In this document: piece by piece, positions 52,475 to 60,982 of the stretch | How the letters are laid out: each line of letters opens with the position of its first letter | Position numbering within the stretch: the first letter of the stretch is position 1 | Assembly (NCBI GenBank): GCA_046328525.1 | Contig: JAXLWK010000003.1 | Span: 1,674,001 to 1,738,000, forward strand | Reading direction: 5' to 3' | DNA length: 64,000 nucleotides | Source of the DNA: JBDHWG01 sp046328525 | GTDB taxonomy: Bacteria > Chloroflexota > Anaerolineae > Epilineales > JAHCIE01 | Notes under the pieces: model-generated | What the model saw: the letters and a program-made list of their open reading frames with translations, nothing else | Told to the model about the DNA's origin: nothing | Database searches by the model: none | Made by a program: the position numbers and the translations under genes

Positions 52475-53713
52475 TTAACCAGGGAGGAACGCGCGGCGCA
52501 CCCAGCCGAAGAAGCGGCTGATGATGTCTGGCCCGGAGCGCGCGTCGCTGATGCTGCTCTCCTCCGGGTTGCTGTAGCGCATCGCCCACAAGAGCAGGCC
52601 GATGGAGGTTGAGTAGGCCGGGCCGCGCACGCCGTCGGCGAGACCGTCCAACGGCGCGGGCGCTCCGACGCGCACGGGCATGGAGAGCAGGTAGCGGCCG
52701 AGGTCGCGCAGGCCCTCGAGCTGACCCGTGCCGCCGGTCAACACGACGCCGGCGGGCAGCGTGTCGGCGTAGCCGGCGCGGTCAATCTGCTCCATGATGA
52801 GACGGAGCAGCTCATAGCTGCGCGCCTCCAGCACCTCGGCGACGAAGCGTCGCGGGACCTTCTCGTCGCGCCCGCCGTCAAAGCTCAGCGTCGGCACCGG
52901 CTCGGCCTCGAGCACCGCCTCCGGCAGGACGTGGCCGTAGCGGCACTTGATGCTCTCCGCGATGTCGTAAGGTGTGCGCAGCACCACGGCGAGGTCGTTG
53001 GTGAACTGGTGGCCGGCCACGGCGATGACACCCGTGTGCACGACAGCGCCCTCGTTGAAGATGGCGACATCCGTCGTTCCGCCGCCGATGTCGGCCAGGC
53101 AGACGCCCATGTCACGCTCGGCGGGCGAGAGAACGGCTTCGGCGGAGGCCAGCGGCTCCAGGACGAGGTCGTGGGCCTGAATGCCGGCGCGCTCGACGGC
53201 GCGCACCAGGTTGTGCAGGGAGGCGGTCGCGCCCGTTACGATGTGCACGTCGGCTTCGAGGCGAAACGCCTGCATGCCGACTGGCTCGCGGATGCCGTCC
53301 TGCCCGTCGAGGCGATAGGCGCGGGGAATCAGGTGCACGATCTCCCGCGACGGCGAGACGTTGATGTTGGCCTGGGCGTTCTCGATGGCGCGCTGCACGT
53401 CGGCCGCGTTGATGATGCGATTGCCGTGGGTAATCGCCACGACGCCCCGCGCATTGTGCGACTGGATGTGCTCGCCGGTGACCCCGACGTAGGCGTGCTC
53501 GACGTGGTAGCCGGAGACGCGCTCGGCCTGGGCGACGGCGGCGCGAATCGCCTGGCTGCACTCGTCCACGTTAGCGACCATGCCCTTGCGCATGCCGCCG
53601 GCAGGCGACTGGCCTACCCCCACGAGGCGCAGCCGGCCGTCGGCGCCGATCTCCCCTATCACGACGCAAACTTTGGTCGTTCCCACGTCAATCCCGACGA
53701 GTGTCCTATCCAC
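52475..53713 (-). CDS. ftsA: Cell division protein FtsA
   Basis: 412 residues, actin/Hsp70-like ATPase that tethers FtsZ to the membrane. Phosphate 1: LVGIDVGTTKVCVVIGEIGA. SHS2/1C region: HVEHAYVGVTGEHIQSHNAR. Phosphate 2: GVCLADIGGGTTDVAIFNEG. Adenosine motif: LPAGVVLTGGTGQLEGLRDL. The C-terminal amphipathic helix DIISRFFGWVRRAFL is the membrane-targeting sequence. Position ftsQ-ftsA-ftsZ is canonical. Confidence 0.98.
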   Translation of the reverse strand: MDRTLVGIDVGTTKVCVVIGEIGADGRLRLVGVGQSPAGGMRKGMVANVDECSQAIRAAVAQAERVSGYHVEHAYVGVTGEHIQSHNARGVVAITHGNRIINAADVQRAIENAQANINVSPSREIVHLIPRAYRLDGQDGIREPVGMQAFRLEADVHIVTGATASLHNLVRAVERAGIQAHDLVLEPLASAEAVLSPAERDMGVCLADIGGGTTDVAIFNEGAVVHTGVIAVAGHQFTNDLAVVLRTPYDIAESIKCRYGHVLPEAVLEAEPVPTLSFDGGRDEKVPRRFVAEVLEARSYELLRLIMEQIDRAGYADTLPAGVVLTGGTGQLEGLRDLGRYLLSMPVRVGAPAPLDGLADGVRGPAYSTSIGLLLWAMRYSNPEESSISDARSGPDIISRFFGWVRRAFLPG

Positions 53714-53735
53714 TGTGACCTACCCTTCTGCCTTG

Positions 53736-53780
53736 TCTACATCTAGTGTCTATGTCTGGCGAGACACTACTAGATGTAGA
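53736..53780. repeat. Imperfect inverted repeat in ftsQ-ftsA spacer
   Basis: TCTACATCTAGTGTCT pairs with AGACACTACTAGATGTAGA (three-base bulge) around a 10-nt loop. It lies between two division genes with no reading frame; may be a regulatory hairpin. Confidence 0.75.
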
Positions 53781-53852
53781 CGAGGATACCATAACCATGC
53801 CAAAAGTTCAAGCCCTTGACGCGCAGCTTGTTGTCATGCCGCCCATTGTCAG

Positions 53853-54836
53853 CTAAGGCGTAGCAGAGCCTTTCAACCGATAGTAAGGGCGAGACGCCAG
53901 GCTCAGATCAACGAACTCGGGCTGGATTTTCTGCTGCTTGAACTGCTGTGTCAGGCCGTTCAACACCGAGACACGCGCGGCAATCGCGTCGTCTTTCATC
54001 CCAAAGTACACCGGCCAGTCTTGCGCCGTCATGACGCCGATGCCGCGATCCTGGGAATACACCAGGGCCTTCGCATCCGGGATAAGATCGCGGACGTGCT
54101 GCGCGACGATCACAAGCTCCGCGTTCAGCTTCACCCCGTATTTCAAGGGCTGGCCCTCGGCCTGCACCACGGGCGCGCCAGGCGCGATGCTGTCGGGCGG
54201 CACGACTGTGCCATCGTCGGCCACGCCGTAGCGGTTGCCCCCTACCTGCCAGACGAGCACCGGCTCGCGCTCCTCGACCTCGATCTGCACCTGGGCGGGC
54301 AGTCCCACCGTCACCCGCGCGCTCTTGACGAACGGAACGTCGGCGATGAGAGCCTCCGCCTGACGCGCATTGGCGAAGAAGATGTTGCGCCCGTCCAACG
54401 CGCTGCGGCCGTAGATGTCCTGGGCGCTCACAAGGCGGTTGCCCTGCACGTCGGCCCCGTAGATATAGAAAGCGTCGTTCTCAAGCGCGAAGACCAGCAG
54501 GCTCAGTAGCGCGACGGCAAAGATGAGCGAGGCCACCCGCGCCGGCGTCAGCTCGCGCAGGCGCAGCTTCGGCATCTTGACGCCGAGGCGCTGCCAGCGC
54601 GGGAGCGGAATGGGGCGCGTCTCGATGCGCAGCGAGCGCTGCCGGCCGGTGCGCACGCGCATCTTGGGCGTCGAGGTGCGCTGCTCGTAGCGCTGCGTCT
54701 GCCGCTCGACCACCACGCGCCGCGAATTGGTCGGCGGCCGGCCGCTCGCCGGGGTAGCGCCCGGCGCAGCCGCGCCCGCCTTCCCCGGCGTAGGGGCCGC
54801 GCTCGCTTTCGCCTTCGCGTCCGGACGCTTAAACAT
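53853..54836 (-). CDS. ftsQ: Cell division protein FtsQ/DivIB
   Basis: 327 residues. The N-terminal ~100 are cytoplasmic, Ala/Pro then Arg-rich (KAKASAAPTPGKAGAAAPG, SRRVVVERQTQRYEQRTSTP), one helix near 100-120 (RVASLIFAVALLSLLVFALE), then a POTRA domain (FYIYGADVQGNRLVSAQDIY, ALIADVPFVKSARVTVGLPA, QVQIEVEEREPVLVWQ) and the FtsQ beta domain with LNGLTQQFKQQKIQPEFVDL. Start is ATG at 54836 or the adjacent ATG at 54839; both overlap the murB end by 8-11 nt. Bridges the early (FtsA/Z) and late division proteins. Confidence 0.93.
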   Translation of the reverse strand: MFKRPDAKAKASAAPTPGKAGAAAPGATPASGRPPTNSRRVVVERQTQRYEQRTSTPKMRVRTGRQRSLRIETRPIPLPRWQRLGVKMPKLRLRELTPARVASLIFAVALLSLLVFALENDAFYIYGADVQGNRLVSAQDIYGRSALDGRNIFFANARQAEALIADVPFVKSARVTVGLPAQVQIEVEEREPVLVWQVGGNRYGVADDGTVVPPDSIAPGAPVVQAEGQPLKYGVKLNAELVIVAQHVRDLIPDAKALVYSQDRGIGVMTAQDWPVYFGMKDDAIAARVSVLNGLTQQFKQQKIQPEFVDLSLASRPYYRLKGSATP

Positions 54837-55836
54837 CATCCTCGCCCCAATCCCCCAGCGGCTCAATCTCAAGCTCCAGGCTCACCCCAAACTGCTCCCG
54901 CACTGCCGAGCGCGCCAACTGGATGAGCGCTGTGATGTCGGCAGCCGTCGCGCCGCCGAGGTTGACGAAGAAGTTGGCGTGCTTCGGCGAGATCTGCGCT
55001 CGGCCGATGCTGCGGCCCTTCAGACCAGCGGCGTCAATCAGGCGGCCCGCGTAATCGCCGGGCGGGTTCTTGAACATCGAGCCGACGCTCGGCTCCGTCG
55101 GCTGCGTCCGCCGCCGCTGCGCCGTGTACTCCGCCATGCGCGCCTGGAGCGCGGCGGGGTCGTCATGGTGCAGCGCCAGGTCGGCGGCAAGGACGATCTC
55201 GCGTTCCAGGGGCGGCTGGTGCTTGAAGCGGCTGCCACGATACTCGAAACCCAGCGCCGCGCCGGGCAGGTCGTAGGTGTCGCCCTGAGGCCCCAGCGCC
55301 AGGACGCTCAGCACGCTGTCCGCCATGCTCCAGCCGTGGGCGCCGGCGTTGTTCACAACGCACCCGCCGACCGTCCCCGGCACGCCGATGCCCTGCTCGA
55401 AGCCGCCCCAGCCCGCCTTCGCCATCTGGTAGATGAGCGCCGGTAGGGACACGCCGGCTTCGGCCGTCACCACGGCCTGTGGCCCGACGGGCGGCGCGCT
55501 CTCGCGCACCTCGAACCGCGCGCATGCCATCTCGACCACAACGCCGCGAATCCCTCGGTCGCTGACCAGGACGTTCGAGCCATTGCCCAGAACGACCACG
55601 GGCAGGCTGCGGCGGCGGGCCAGCCCAACCCAGCCGACGACATCGGCGACTGTCTCCACTTTGACGAAGAGGTCCGCCGGGCCGCCGACGCGCAGGCTGG
55701 TGTGGCGCGCCAGCGGCTCGGCGCGGCGCACCCGCCCGCCAAGCCCCTCAGCGAGCGCCGCCGCTTCCAGCTCGTCCAATACCTGCGTAGTCAACACAGC
55801 AATTCCTAGTTCCAGCATCCCAATATCGCCCTTCAT
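54829..55836 (-). CDS. murB: UDP-N-acetylenolpyruvoylglucosamine reductase
   Basis: 335 residues; FAD-dependent reduction to UDP-MurNAc. FAD-binding: HTSLRVGGPADLFVKVETVA, VVLGNGSNVLVSDRGIRGVV. GFEQGIGVPGTVGGCVVNNA is the family signature. SVGSMFKNPPGDYAGRLIDA carries the catalytic serine position of the type II (S-type) enzyme; ISPKHANFFVNLGGATAADI follows. Start is ambiguous: ATG at 55836 with AGGTGG eight nt upstream is chosen; an ATG six codons later is possible. Follows murC after a 139-nt repeat-bearing gap. Confidence 0.96.
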   Translation of the reverse strand: MKGDIGMLELGIAVLTTQVLDELEAAALAEGLGGRVRRAEPLARHTSLRVGGPADLFVKVETVADVVGWVGLARRRSLPVVVLGNGSNVLVSDRGIRGVVVEMACARFEVRESAPPVGPQAVVTAEAGVSLPALIYQMAKAGWGGFEQGIGVPGTVGGCVVNNAGAHGWSMADSVLSVLALGPQGDTYDLPGAALGFEYRGSRFKHQPPLEREIVLAADLALHHDDPAALQARMAEYTAQRRRTQPTEPSVGSMFKNPPGDYAGRLIDAAGLKGRSIGRAQISPKHANFFVNLGGATAADITALIQLARSAVREQFGVSLELEIEPLGDWGEDDV

Positions 55837-55886
55837 CCCAAGAACCACCTGACAACTCTCTCATCCGCCTCTGAAGAGGAGACTAG

Positions 55887-55964
55887 CCACAGAGACACCG
55901 AGGACGCGGAGGGGAGAAGCAAACAGGCATTCTGTTCTCTGTGCTCTCCGTGCCTCCGTGGCAA
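55887..55964. repeat. Family D inverted repeat (CCACAGAGACACCGAGG type)
   Basis: Left arm CCACAGAGACACCGAGGACG with CGGAGGGGAG; right arm TTCTCTGTGCTCTCCGTGCC with TCCGTGGCAA. Quasi-repetitive CxCAGAG/CGGAGG units, similar in style to families E and F. Interrupts the murC-murB junction. Confidence 0.85.
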
Positions 55965-55975
55965 TTGCCACCCGT

Positions 55976-57475
55976 TCATCCGTTGGACAGAAGGAGGTCG
56001 CCCACGCGGTAGACGTCGCCGGCGCCCAGCGTCAGCACCACGTCGTCGCCCCGCGCCTCGCGCGCCACCACCGCCGCCGCCGCCGTCAGCTCCCCGATGT
56101 AGCGCGCGTCGGGGTGGGACATGCGCCGCGCCAGGTCCTGGGCGCTCACCCCCAGCGTGTTGGTCTCGCGCGCCGCGAAGATGTCCGTGATCAGGACGTG
56201 GTCGGCGTCGCGGAAGGCGCGCGCGAACTCGTCCATCAGGGTCGCGGTGCGGCTGAAGGTGTGCGGCTGGAACACCGCCCACACCTTGCGGCCAGGGAAG
56301 CGCTGCCGCGCGGCGGCGAGGGTCGCCCGGATCTCGCTGGGGTGGTGGGCGTAGTCGTCCACAATCGTGACACCGTCGCGCTGCCCCTTGATTTCGAAGC
56401 GGCGGGCCGCCCCGTTGAAGCGCGAGAGGGCAGCGCGCGCCCGATCGAGGCTCACGCCGAGGCGCTCGGTGGCGGCCAGGGCGGCCAGGGCGTTAGAGAC
56501 GTTGTGCAGGCCGGGCACGCCGAGGCTGAAGCGGCCCAGGTTGCGCCCCAGCCGCCACACCGTGAAGTCCCAGCCGCCGCGCTCGTTCGCCGCCAGCTCC
56601 GACGCCCACCACTGGCCGCTGTGGGCGACGCCGTAGGTCACGATGATGGGGCTGGACTTCGAGCGCAGGCTCTTGACAAGTTCCCGCACCTGCGGGTCGT
56701 CCCAGTTGGCGATAATCGTGCCGCCCAGGGGAACCTGGCGAATGAACTGGCGGTACGCATCCACCATGTCCTGGAGCGTCGGGTAGATGTCGGGATGGTC
56801 GGCCTCGATGTTGGTCACCACCGCCACCTCGCACGGCATGGACAGGAAGGCGCGGTCGTACTCGTCGGCTTCGACGACGAAGTGCGGGCCAGAGCCGCGC
56901 TTCGCGCTCAGCCCCAGGTCGCGCATCTCGCCGCCGACCAGGAGCGTCGGGTCTAGGCCAGCGTCCTCCAGGATGAGGGCGATCATGCTCGTGGTCGTGG
57001 TCTTGCCGTGGGTGCCGGCGACACCGACGCCGCTGTGGTCCTGCATGAGCTGGCCGACGAATTCGTGGCGCTTGAGAACGGGCACGCCCCGCGCCCGCGC
57101 CGCCGTGACCTCAACGTTGTCCGCCGGCACTGCCGAGGAGATGACGACGAGCGTCGCCCCGGCGACTTGCTTGGCCGCATGGCCGGTATAGATAATCGCC
57201 CCCGCCTGCTGAAGGCGTTCGGTGGCGGGCGAAGATGCCAGATCGGAACCGGAGACCCGAGCGCCGGCTGCCAGGCAGATGTGCGCCAGGCCGCTGAGAG
57301 CAGCCCCGGCGATGCCTACAAAATGGATGCGCTGGCCGGCGAGATTGATGGATGAGGCCTCGCCCCGGCCCGCCTTGGCGACGCCAAGCGCGGACGCCGA
57401 GGTCTTCCCTCGTTTACCATCGAGGGCCGCAGTCTGTTCGGGGTCCATGTGACGCGAGGAGTGAGCTCTTAACAT
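55976..57475 (-). CDS. murC: UDP-N-acetylmuramate--L-alanine ligase
   Basis: 499 residues, slightly long: residues 1-47 precede the first Rossmann motif (INLAGQRIHFVGIAGAALSG) and are hydrophilic and not conserved. ATP P-loop: VGVAGTHGKTTTTSMIALIL. Mur-ligase features: FVVEADEYDRAFLSMPCEVA, VTNIEADHPDIYPTLQDMVD, VPGLHNVSNALAALAATERL, RRFEIKGQRDGVTIVDDYAH (HPSEI follows), VFQPHTFSRTATLMDEFARA. The ATG at 57475 has GAGAGG six nt upstream, supporting the extended N-terminus. Confidence 0.97.
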   Translation of the reverse strand: MLRAHSSRHMDPEQTAALDGKRGKTSASALGVAKAGRGEASSINLAGQRIHFVGIAGAALSGLAHICLAAGARVSGSDLASSPATERLQQAGAIIYTGHAAKQVAGATLVVISSAVPADNVEVTAARARGVPVLKRHEFVGQLMQDHSGVGVAGTHGKTTTTSMIALILEDAGLDPTLLVGGEMRDLGLSAKRGSGPHFVVEADEYDRAFLSMPCEVAVVTNIEADHPDIYPTLQDMVDAYRQFIRQVPLGGTIIANWDDPQVRELVKSLRSKSSPIIVTYGVAHSGQWWASELAANERGGWDFTVWRLGRNLGRFSLGVPGLHNVSNALAALAATERLGVSLDRARAALSRFNGAARRFEIKGQRDGVTIVDDYAHHPSEIRATLAAARQRFPGRKVWAVFQPHTFSRTATLMDEFARAFRDADHVLITDIFAARETNTLGVSAQDLARRMSHPDARYIGELTAAAAVVAREARGDDVVLTLGAGDVYRVGDLLLSNG

Positions 57476-57485
57476 GATGCACCTC

Positions 57486-58007
57486 TCAGCGAATGACTCG
57501 CACGATTAGAAGGGCGAAGAGACTGCCAAGTAGCACCCAGAACGTGTACTCGGGTGGGATAATTGCGAACGGAGTATAGCCGACAAGAATCTGGTCGAGC
57601 GGCGATACGGGCAGGTTGAACAAGGGGCCGGGATAGCCCAGCATGTTGGTGTAGTACCAGATCGTCCCCCACAACAGGTAGCCGTTGAGCAGGCCGACAA
57701 TCGCGGCATAGATCCAGCCGAACAGGCCCCTCGGATCGGCCCCCTGGAACGTCAGTGTGTACCCCTGATAGGCGATGAACGCCCCGAACAACATCAGCCC
57801 CTGGTAGATGAGCAGCAGCTGAACCGGCTTGTCCACCGGCCACGTCGGGATGAAACGCGGAACGAGCCGCATCTGGATCAGGTAGACGATCAACATGAAC
57901 GTCAGCAGGATGATGGTGACGCCGAGTTCCTTCTTGAAGCCACGGATAAGACCGATGAAGCCCCAGAGGATCAAGAGCGTAACGAAGTAGAACCATATCG
58001 GCCCCAT
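57486..58007 (-). CDS. CvpA-like membrane protein (second of a tandem pair)
   Basis: 173 residues, four or five hydrophobic helices. The N-terminus MGPIWFYFVTLLILWGFIGL followed by IRGFKKELGVTIILL has the CvpA/colicin-V-production pattern (helix, then R-G-x-x-[KR]-E-L). No soluble domain. It lies five nt after its neighbour and 10 nt before murC. CvpA proteins affect envelope homeostasis; a role in wall synthesis is suggested only by the location. Its helical hairpin design matches the neighbour, so the two may interact. Open reading upstream of this ATG in the same frame is not coding. Confidence 0.78.
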   Translation of the reverse strand: MGPIWFYFVTLLILWGFIGLIRGFKKELGVTIILLTFMLIVYLIQMRLVPRFIPTWPVDKPVQLLLIYQGLMLFGAFIAYQGYTLTFQGADPRGLFGWIYAAIVGLLNGYLLWGTIWYYTNMLGYPGPLFNLPVSPLDQILVGYTPFAIIPPEYTFWVLLGSLFALLIVRVIR

Positions 58008-58012
58008 AGGTC

Positions 58013-58681
58013 TTAACGGCCACCGCCACCGCCACCACCGCCACCGCCGCCGCCAGCGCCCCGGCCGCCCCTGGCCCGGTCGAAGCCGACCGCGATGATG
58101 ACCGCGATGAGGAGAATGCCAATCAAGAACAGCCACTGCTGCTGGAGCAGGGAGGTCGCAAACGTCGGAACGACGAGGACGGCCTGGATGCCCTGCACAC
58201 CCCGCGACACGATGTAGTAGAGGATGAGATAGCCGTTGATTGCGCCAGCGACCAGCCCGGCCAGGCGGGCCAGGAGATCCGGCGGCCGGGTGATGGTCGC
58301 CCAGCCGAAGCGGGTGATCACGTGGCGCACGCGGCGGCTGATGAGCCAACCGATGAAGACCGTCGTGAAGAACACGATGAACTGGGCCACGAGAATGCCT
58401 TGCTCCGTCGAGATGAGCGGCGAGATGGTCTTGACCTGATCCAGGACGGCGGCCGGGTTCTCGGCGGTCAGCCCCCCCGCCAGGCCGAAGCGCAGCAGGA
58501 AGTAGAACCGATTGATAAGATAGATAATCTGGTTGATGAAGAAGAGCGACAGAATATAGCCCAGGATGATGAAAATCGTGACCGTCAGCTCCCGCCGCGC
58601 GCCGCGGAAGAAGCCGTAGATCGCCGCCGCCACGATGACGACGAGGACCAGGTCCGCCGGGACGAACTGAAAGATGCTCAC
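58013..58681 (-). CDS. CvpA-family membrane protein with poly-glycine tail (first of a tandem pair)
   Basis: 222 residues. Starts with GTG (SIFQFVPADLVLVVIVAAAI) with the Shine-Dalgarno GGGAGG inside the murG end and a four-nt overlap with the murG stop (GTGA). YGFFRGARRELTVTIFIILG is the CvpA signature. Three further helices include FIVFFTTVFIGWLISRRVRH and GAINGYLILYYIVSRG. After the last helix comes a cytoplasmic basic then pure-Gly tail (RARGGRGAGGGGGGGGGG). The tail is encoded by a GGN-rich tract prone to length change. Function unknown beyond family. Confidence 0.82.
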   Translation of the reverse strand: MSIFQFVPADLVLVVIVAAAIYGFFRGARRELTVTIFIILGYILSLFFINQIIYLINRFYFLLRFGLAGGLTAENPAAVLDQVKTISPLISTEQGILVAQFIVFFTTVFIGWLISRRVRHVITRFGWATITRPPDLLARLAGLVAGAINGYLILYYIVSRGVQGIQAVLVVPTFATSLLQQQWLFLIGILLIAVIIAVGFDRARGGRGAGGGGGGGGGGGGR

Positions 58682-59811
58682 GCCATGCCTCCCGCCAACC
58701 GCACAAGCTCCTGCGCGATGCGGTGGGCCGCGTCCGGCCGCGCCAGCCGCCGCATTGCCGCCGCCTGGGCCGCGAGACGCTGCGGGTCGTCCAACGCCGC
58801 CAGCACCTCTTGCGCCAGGCGCTCCGCCGTTAGCTCCTCGTTCGGCGTCACCACCGCGCCCCCCGCCTGAGCCAGGAAGTCGGCGTTGGGCCATTGGTGG
58901 CCGCCGGAGATGGACAGCGGAACGAGGATCGCCGGCACGCCCACGGCCGGGTATTCGCCCAGGGTCGCCGCGCCGGCCCGCGAAACCACCAGGTCCGCCG
59001 CCTGCAACGCATCCACCATCTCAGTGTGCAGGTACGGGTAGGCGTGGTAGCGGCCTCCGTTCGGCAGCGCCGCGACGGCGGCCACGGGAGCGGGGGCCTG
59101 CCCCTGCCCGGTCACGTGGATGATCTGGGCGCGCTCCAGGATGGCGGCTGCCGCGCCAAAGACGGCCTCGTTGATGCGCTGCGCGCCGCGGCTGCCGCCG
59201 AAGATCAGGACCGTGGGCGTGTCCGTCGCCAGGCCCAACGCGCTGCGCGCCGCGGCCTTGTCGCGGGCCGCGAACAACTCTGGACGGGTGGGGTAGCCCG
59301 TCTCCACGACTTTCTGCGCCGGCAGGTAGCGCCGCGACGCCTCGAACGAGACGCACACGACGTTCACCAGCCGCGCCAGCGCCTGGATCGCCAGGCCCGG
59401 CTGGATGTCCGGGAGATACAGGGCGCTCTTGACGCCCATTTGCCGCGCGGCAATGACCACTGGCACCCCGACATACCCTCCTGTCGCAAACACGACATCT
59501 GGCCGAAACTGTTTCAAGAGTCCACGCGCTCGCGTGTACCCGACACTCAACTTGCCAACGTTGCGGACAGCCACCGTGGGCGACTTTCCGCGCAGGCCGC
59601 CGGCCGGTATGCCAGCGTAAGGCACGCCCGCCCGCGCAACCAGCTCCGCCTCCATCCCGTCTTCCGAGCCGACCCACAGCGCCTGCTCGGCCAGGTGGGT
59701 AATGGGCGGCGGGCCGCCCCAGGCGCTAGTCGCCTGCCCCAGGTCGGATAGGACGGTCAGCGCGGGGTACACGTGACCCCCGGTTCCGCCGCCCGACAGT
59801 AGTAGACGCAT
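58678..59811 (-). CDS. murG: UDP-N-acetylglucosamine--MurNAc-(pentapeptide) pyrophosphoryl-undecaprenol GlcNAc transferase
   Basis: 377 residues, GT28. Makes lipid II from lipid I at the inner membrane face. N-domain G loop: MRLLLSGGGTGGHVYPALTV; ARGLLKQFRPDVVFATGGYV with GVPVVIAARQMGVKSALYLP; C-domain: TPTVLIFGGSRGAQRINEAV and ADLVVSRAGAATLGEYPAVG, AILVPLSISGGHQWPNADFL. The start lies 86 nt inside the end of ftsW, an unusually long overlap, with no obvious Shine-Dalgarno; coupling to ftsW termination is likely. Confidence 0.97.
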   Translation of the reverse strand: MRLLLSGGGTGGHVYPALTVLSDLGQATSAWGGPPPITHLAEQALWVGSEDGMEAELVARAGVPYAGIPAGGLRGKSPTVAVRNVGKLSVGYTRARGLLKQFRPDVVFATGGYVGVPVVIAARQMGVKSALYLPDIQPGLAIQALARLVNVVCVSFEASRRYLPAQKVVETGYPTRPELFAARDKAAARSALGLATDTPTVLIFGGSRGAQRINEAVFGAAAAILERAQIIHVTGQGQAPAPVAAVAALPNGGRYHAYPYLHTEMVDALQAADLVVSRAGAATLGEYPAVGVPAILVPLSISGGHQWPNADFLAQAGGAVVTPNEELTAERLAQEVLAALDDPQRLAAQAAAMRRLARPDAAHRIAQELVRLAGGMA

Positions 59812-60979
59812 CAGTCGCCGTTTCCACGCGCACGTGGCGCGAGATATTCAAGAGAAGCCCCATCGTCGCCAGGGAGATGACCAGCGACGAGCCGCCATAG
59901 CTGATGAACGGCAGCGGGACGCCTGTAAAGGGCGCGGTCGAGGTAATGACCGCGATGTTGATCATGGCTTGCAGCGTGAACAAGACGGTGATACCGCTGG
60001 CAAGCAGCATTCCGAAACGGTCCGGCGCGCGCTGGGCGATACGGAGTCCACGATACGCGATCAGGAAGTACACCCCCACCACCGCCAGCGCGCCGATGAA
60101 CCCCAGCTCCTCGCCAATCAGGGCGAAGATCGAGTCGGTGTGGGGCGCGGGCAGCATGTTGTTCCACTTGTGCGGGCTGTTGCCCAGGCCCAGGCCCACC
60201 AGACCGCCGGCGTTGAGGGCGGCCAGGGCGCGGGTGATGTGGTAGCCTAGGCCGTCCGGGTCAGACAGCGGATCCATGAAGATCGCCACGCGCTTGAGGC
60301 GGTAGGCGGCGTTGAGGATGAGCACCCCGGCCGCCAGCGTCCCGATGAGCGTCGCCACAAACATCTGCACCAGGTCGGCGCCGGCGATAAGGAACATGCT
60401 GAAGGCGGTCAGCGCGATGAGCGACGCTGTGCTCATGTTGGGTTGGAGCAGGATCAGGCCGGCGACGAGGCCGATGAAGATCGAGAACGGAATGAGGCCG
60501 ACCGTCACGCTGCGAATCTTCTGCCCCTTGGACGCCAGCCACGCGGCGGAGTAGATGATGACCGCCAGCTTCGCCACCTCGCTCGGCTGGAAGGAGCCGT
60601 CGCCGAACCAGCGCGCCGCGCCCATCTTGGCCTTTGCCACGAGGAGCAGGACGCCCAGCCCGATCAGGATCACCAGCATGAGCGCGACGGAGATACGCTG
60701 CCAGAAGCGGTACGGGATGCGCATCATGACTAGCAGCGACACGATGCCGACAGCGGCGTAGGCCCCCTGGCGCATCAGGAAGTAGGCGGGGCTGTTGTCG
60801 TCCCACACATACGTCGTGCTGTAGATCATGATCAGGCCGAAGATGGTCAGCGCCGCCACGGCCGCCGCCAGAATCCAATCCGGCGCGCGCACCACTTCCT
60901 GCACCGCCGTCGGCGCCGGGGCGGGCGGCGGCGGGGGTGGATCCAGGGGGACCTGAACGCTCGAACGATAACGGTACAC
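59726..60979 (-). CDS. ftsW: Lipid II flippase/glycosyltransferase FtsW (SEDS family)
   Basis: 417 residues with about ten transmembrane helices. SEDS polymerase for septal peptidoglycan. Family segments: LTIFGLIMIYSTTYVWDDNS, KMGAARWFGDGSFQPSEVAK, LILLQPNMSTASLIALTAFS, GYHITRALAALNAGGLVGLG with LGNSPHKWNNMLPAPHTDSI, FALIGEELGFIGALAVVGVY, and GVPLPFISYGGSSLVISLAT. A ~35-residue Arg-rich cytoplasmic tail follows (GRRNRGSRVPRADRPIRPG), encoded partly by the overlap with murG. FtsW rather than RodA is inferred from dcw context. Confidence 0.96.
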   Translation of the reverse strand: MYRYRSSVQVPLDPPPPPPAPAPTAVQEVVRAPDWILAAAVAALTIFGLIMIYSTTYVWDDNSPAYFLMRQGAYAAVGIVSLLVMMRIPYRFWQRISVALMLVILIGLGVLLLVAKAKMGAARWFGDGSFQPSEVAKLAVIIYSAAWLASKGQKIRSVTVGLIPFSIFIGLVAGLILLQPNMSTASLIALTAFSMFLIAGADLVQMFVATLIGTLAAGVLILNAAYRLKRVAIFMDPLSDPDGLGYHITRALAALNAGGLVGLGLGNSPHKWNNMLPAPHTDSIFALIGEELGFIGALAVVGVYFLIAYRGLRIAQRAPDRFGMLLASGITVLFTLQAMINIAVITSTAPFTGVPLPFISYGGSSLVISLATMGLLLNISRHVRVETATDASTTVGRRNRGSRVPRADRPIRPGAGD

Positions 60980-60982
60980 GCT

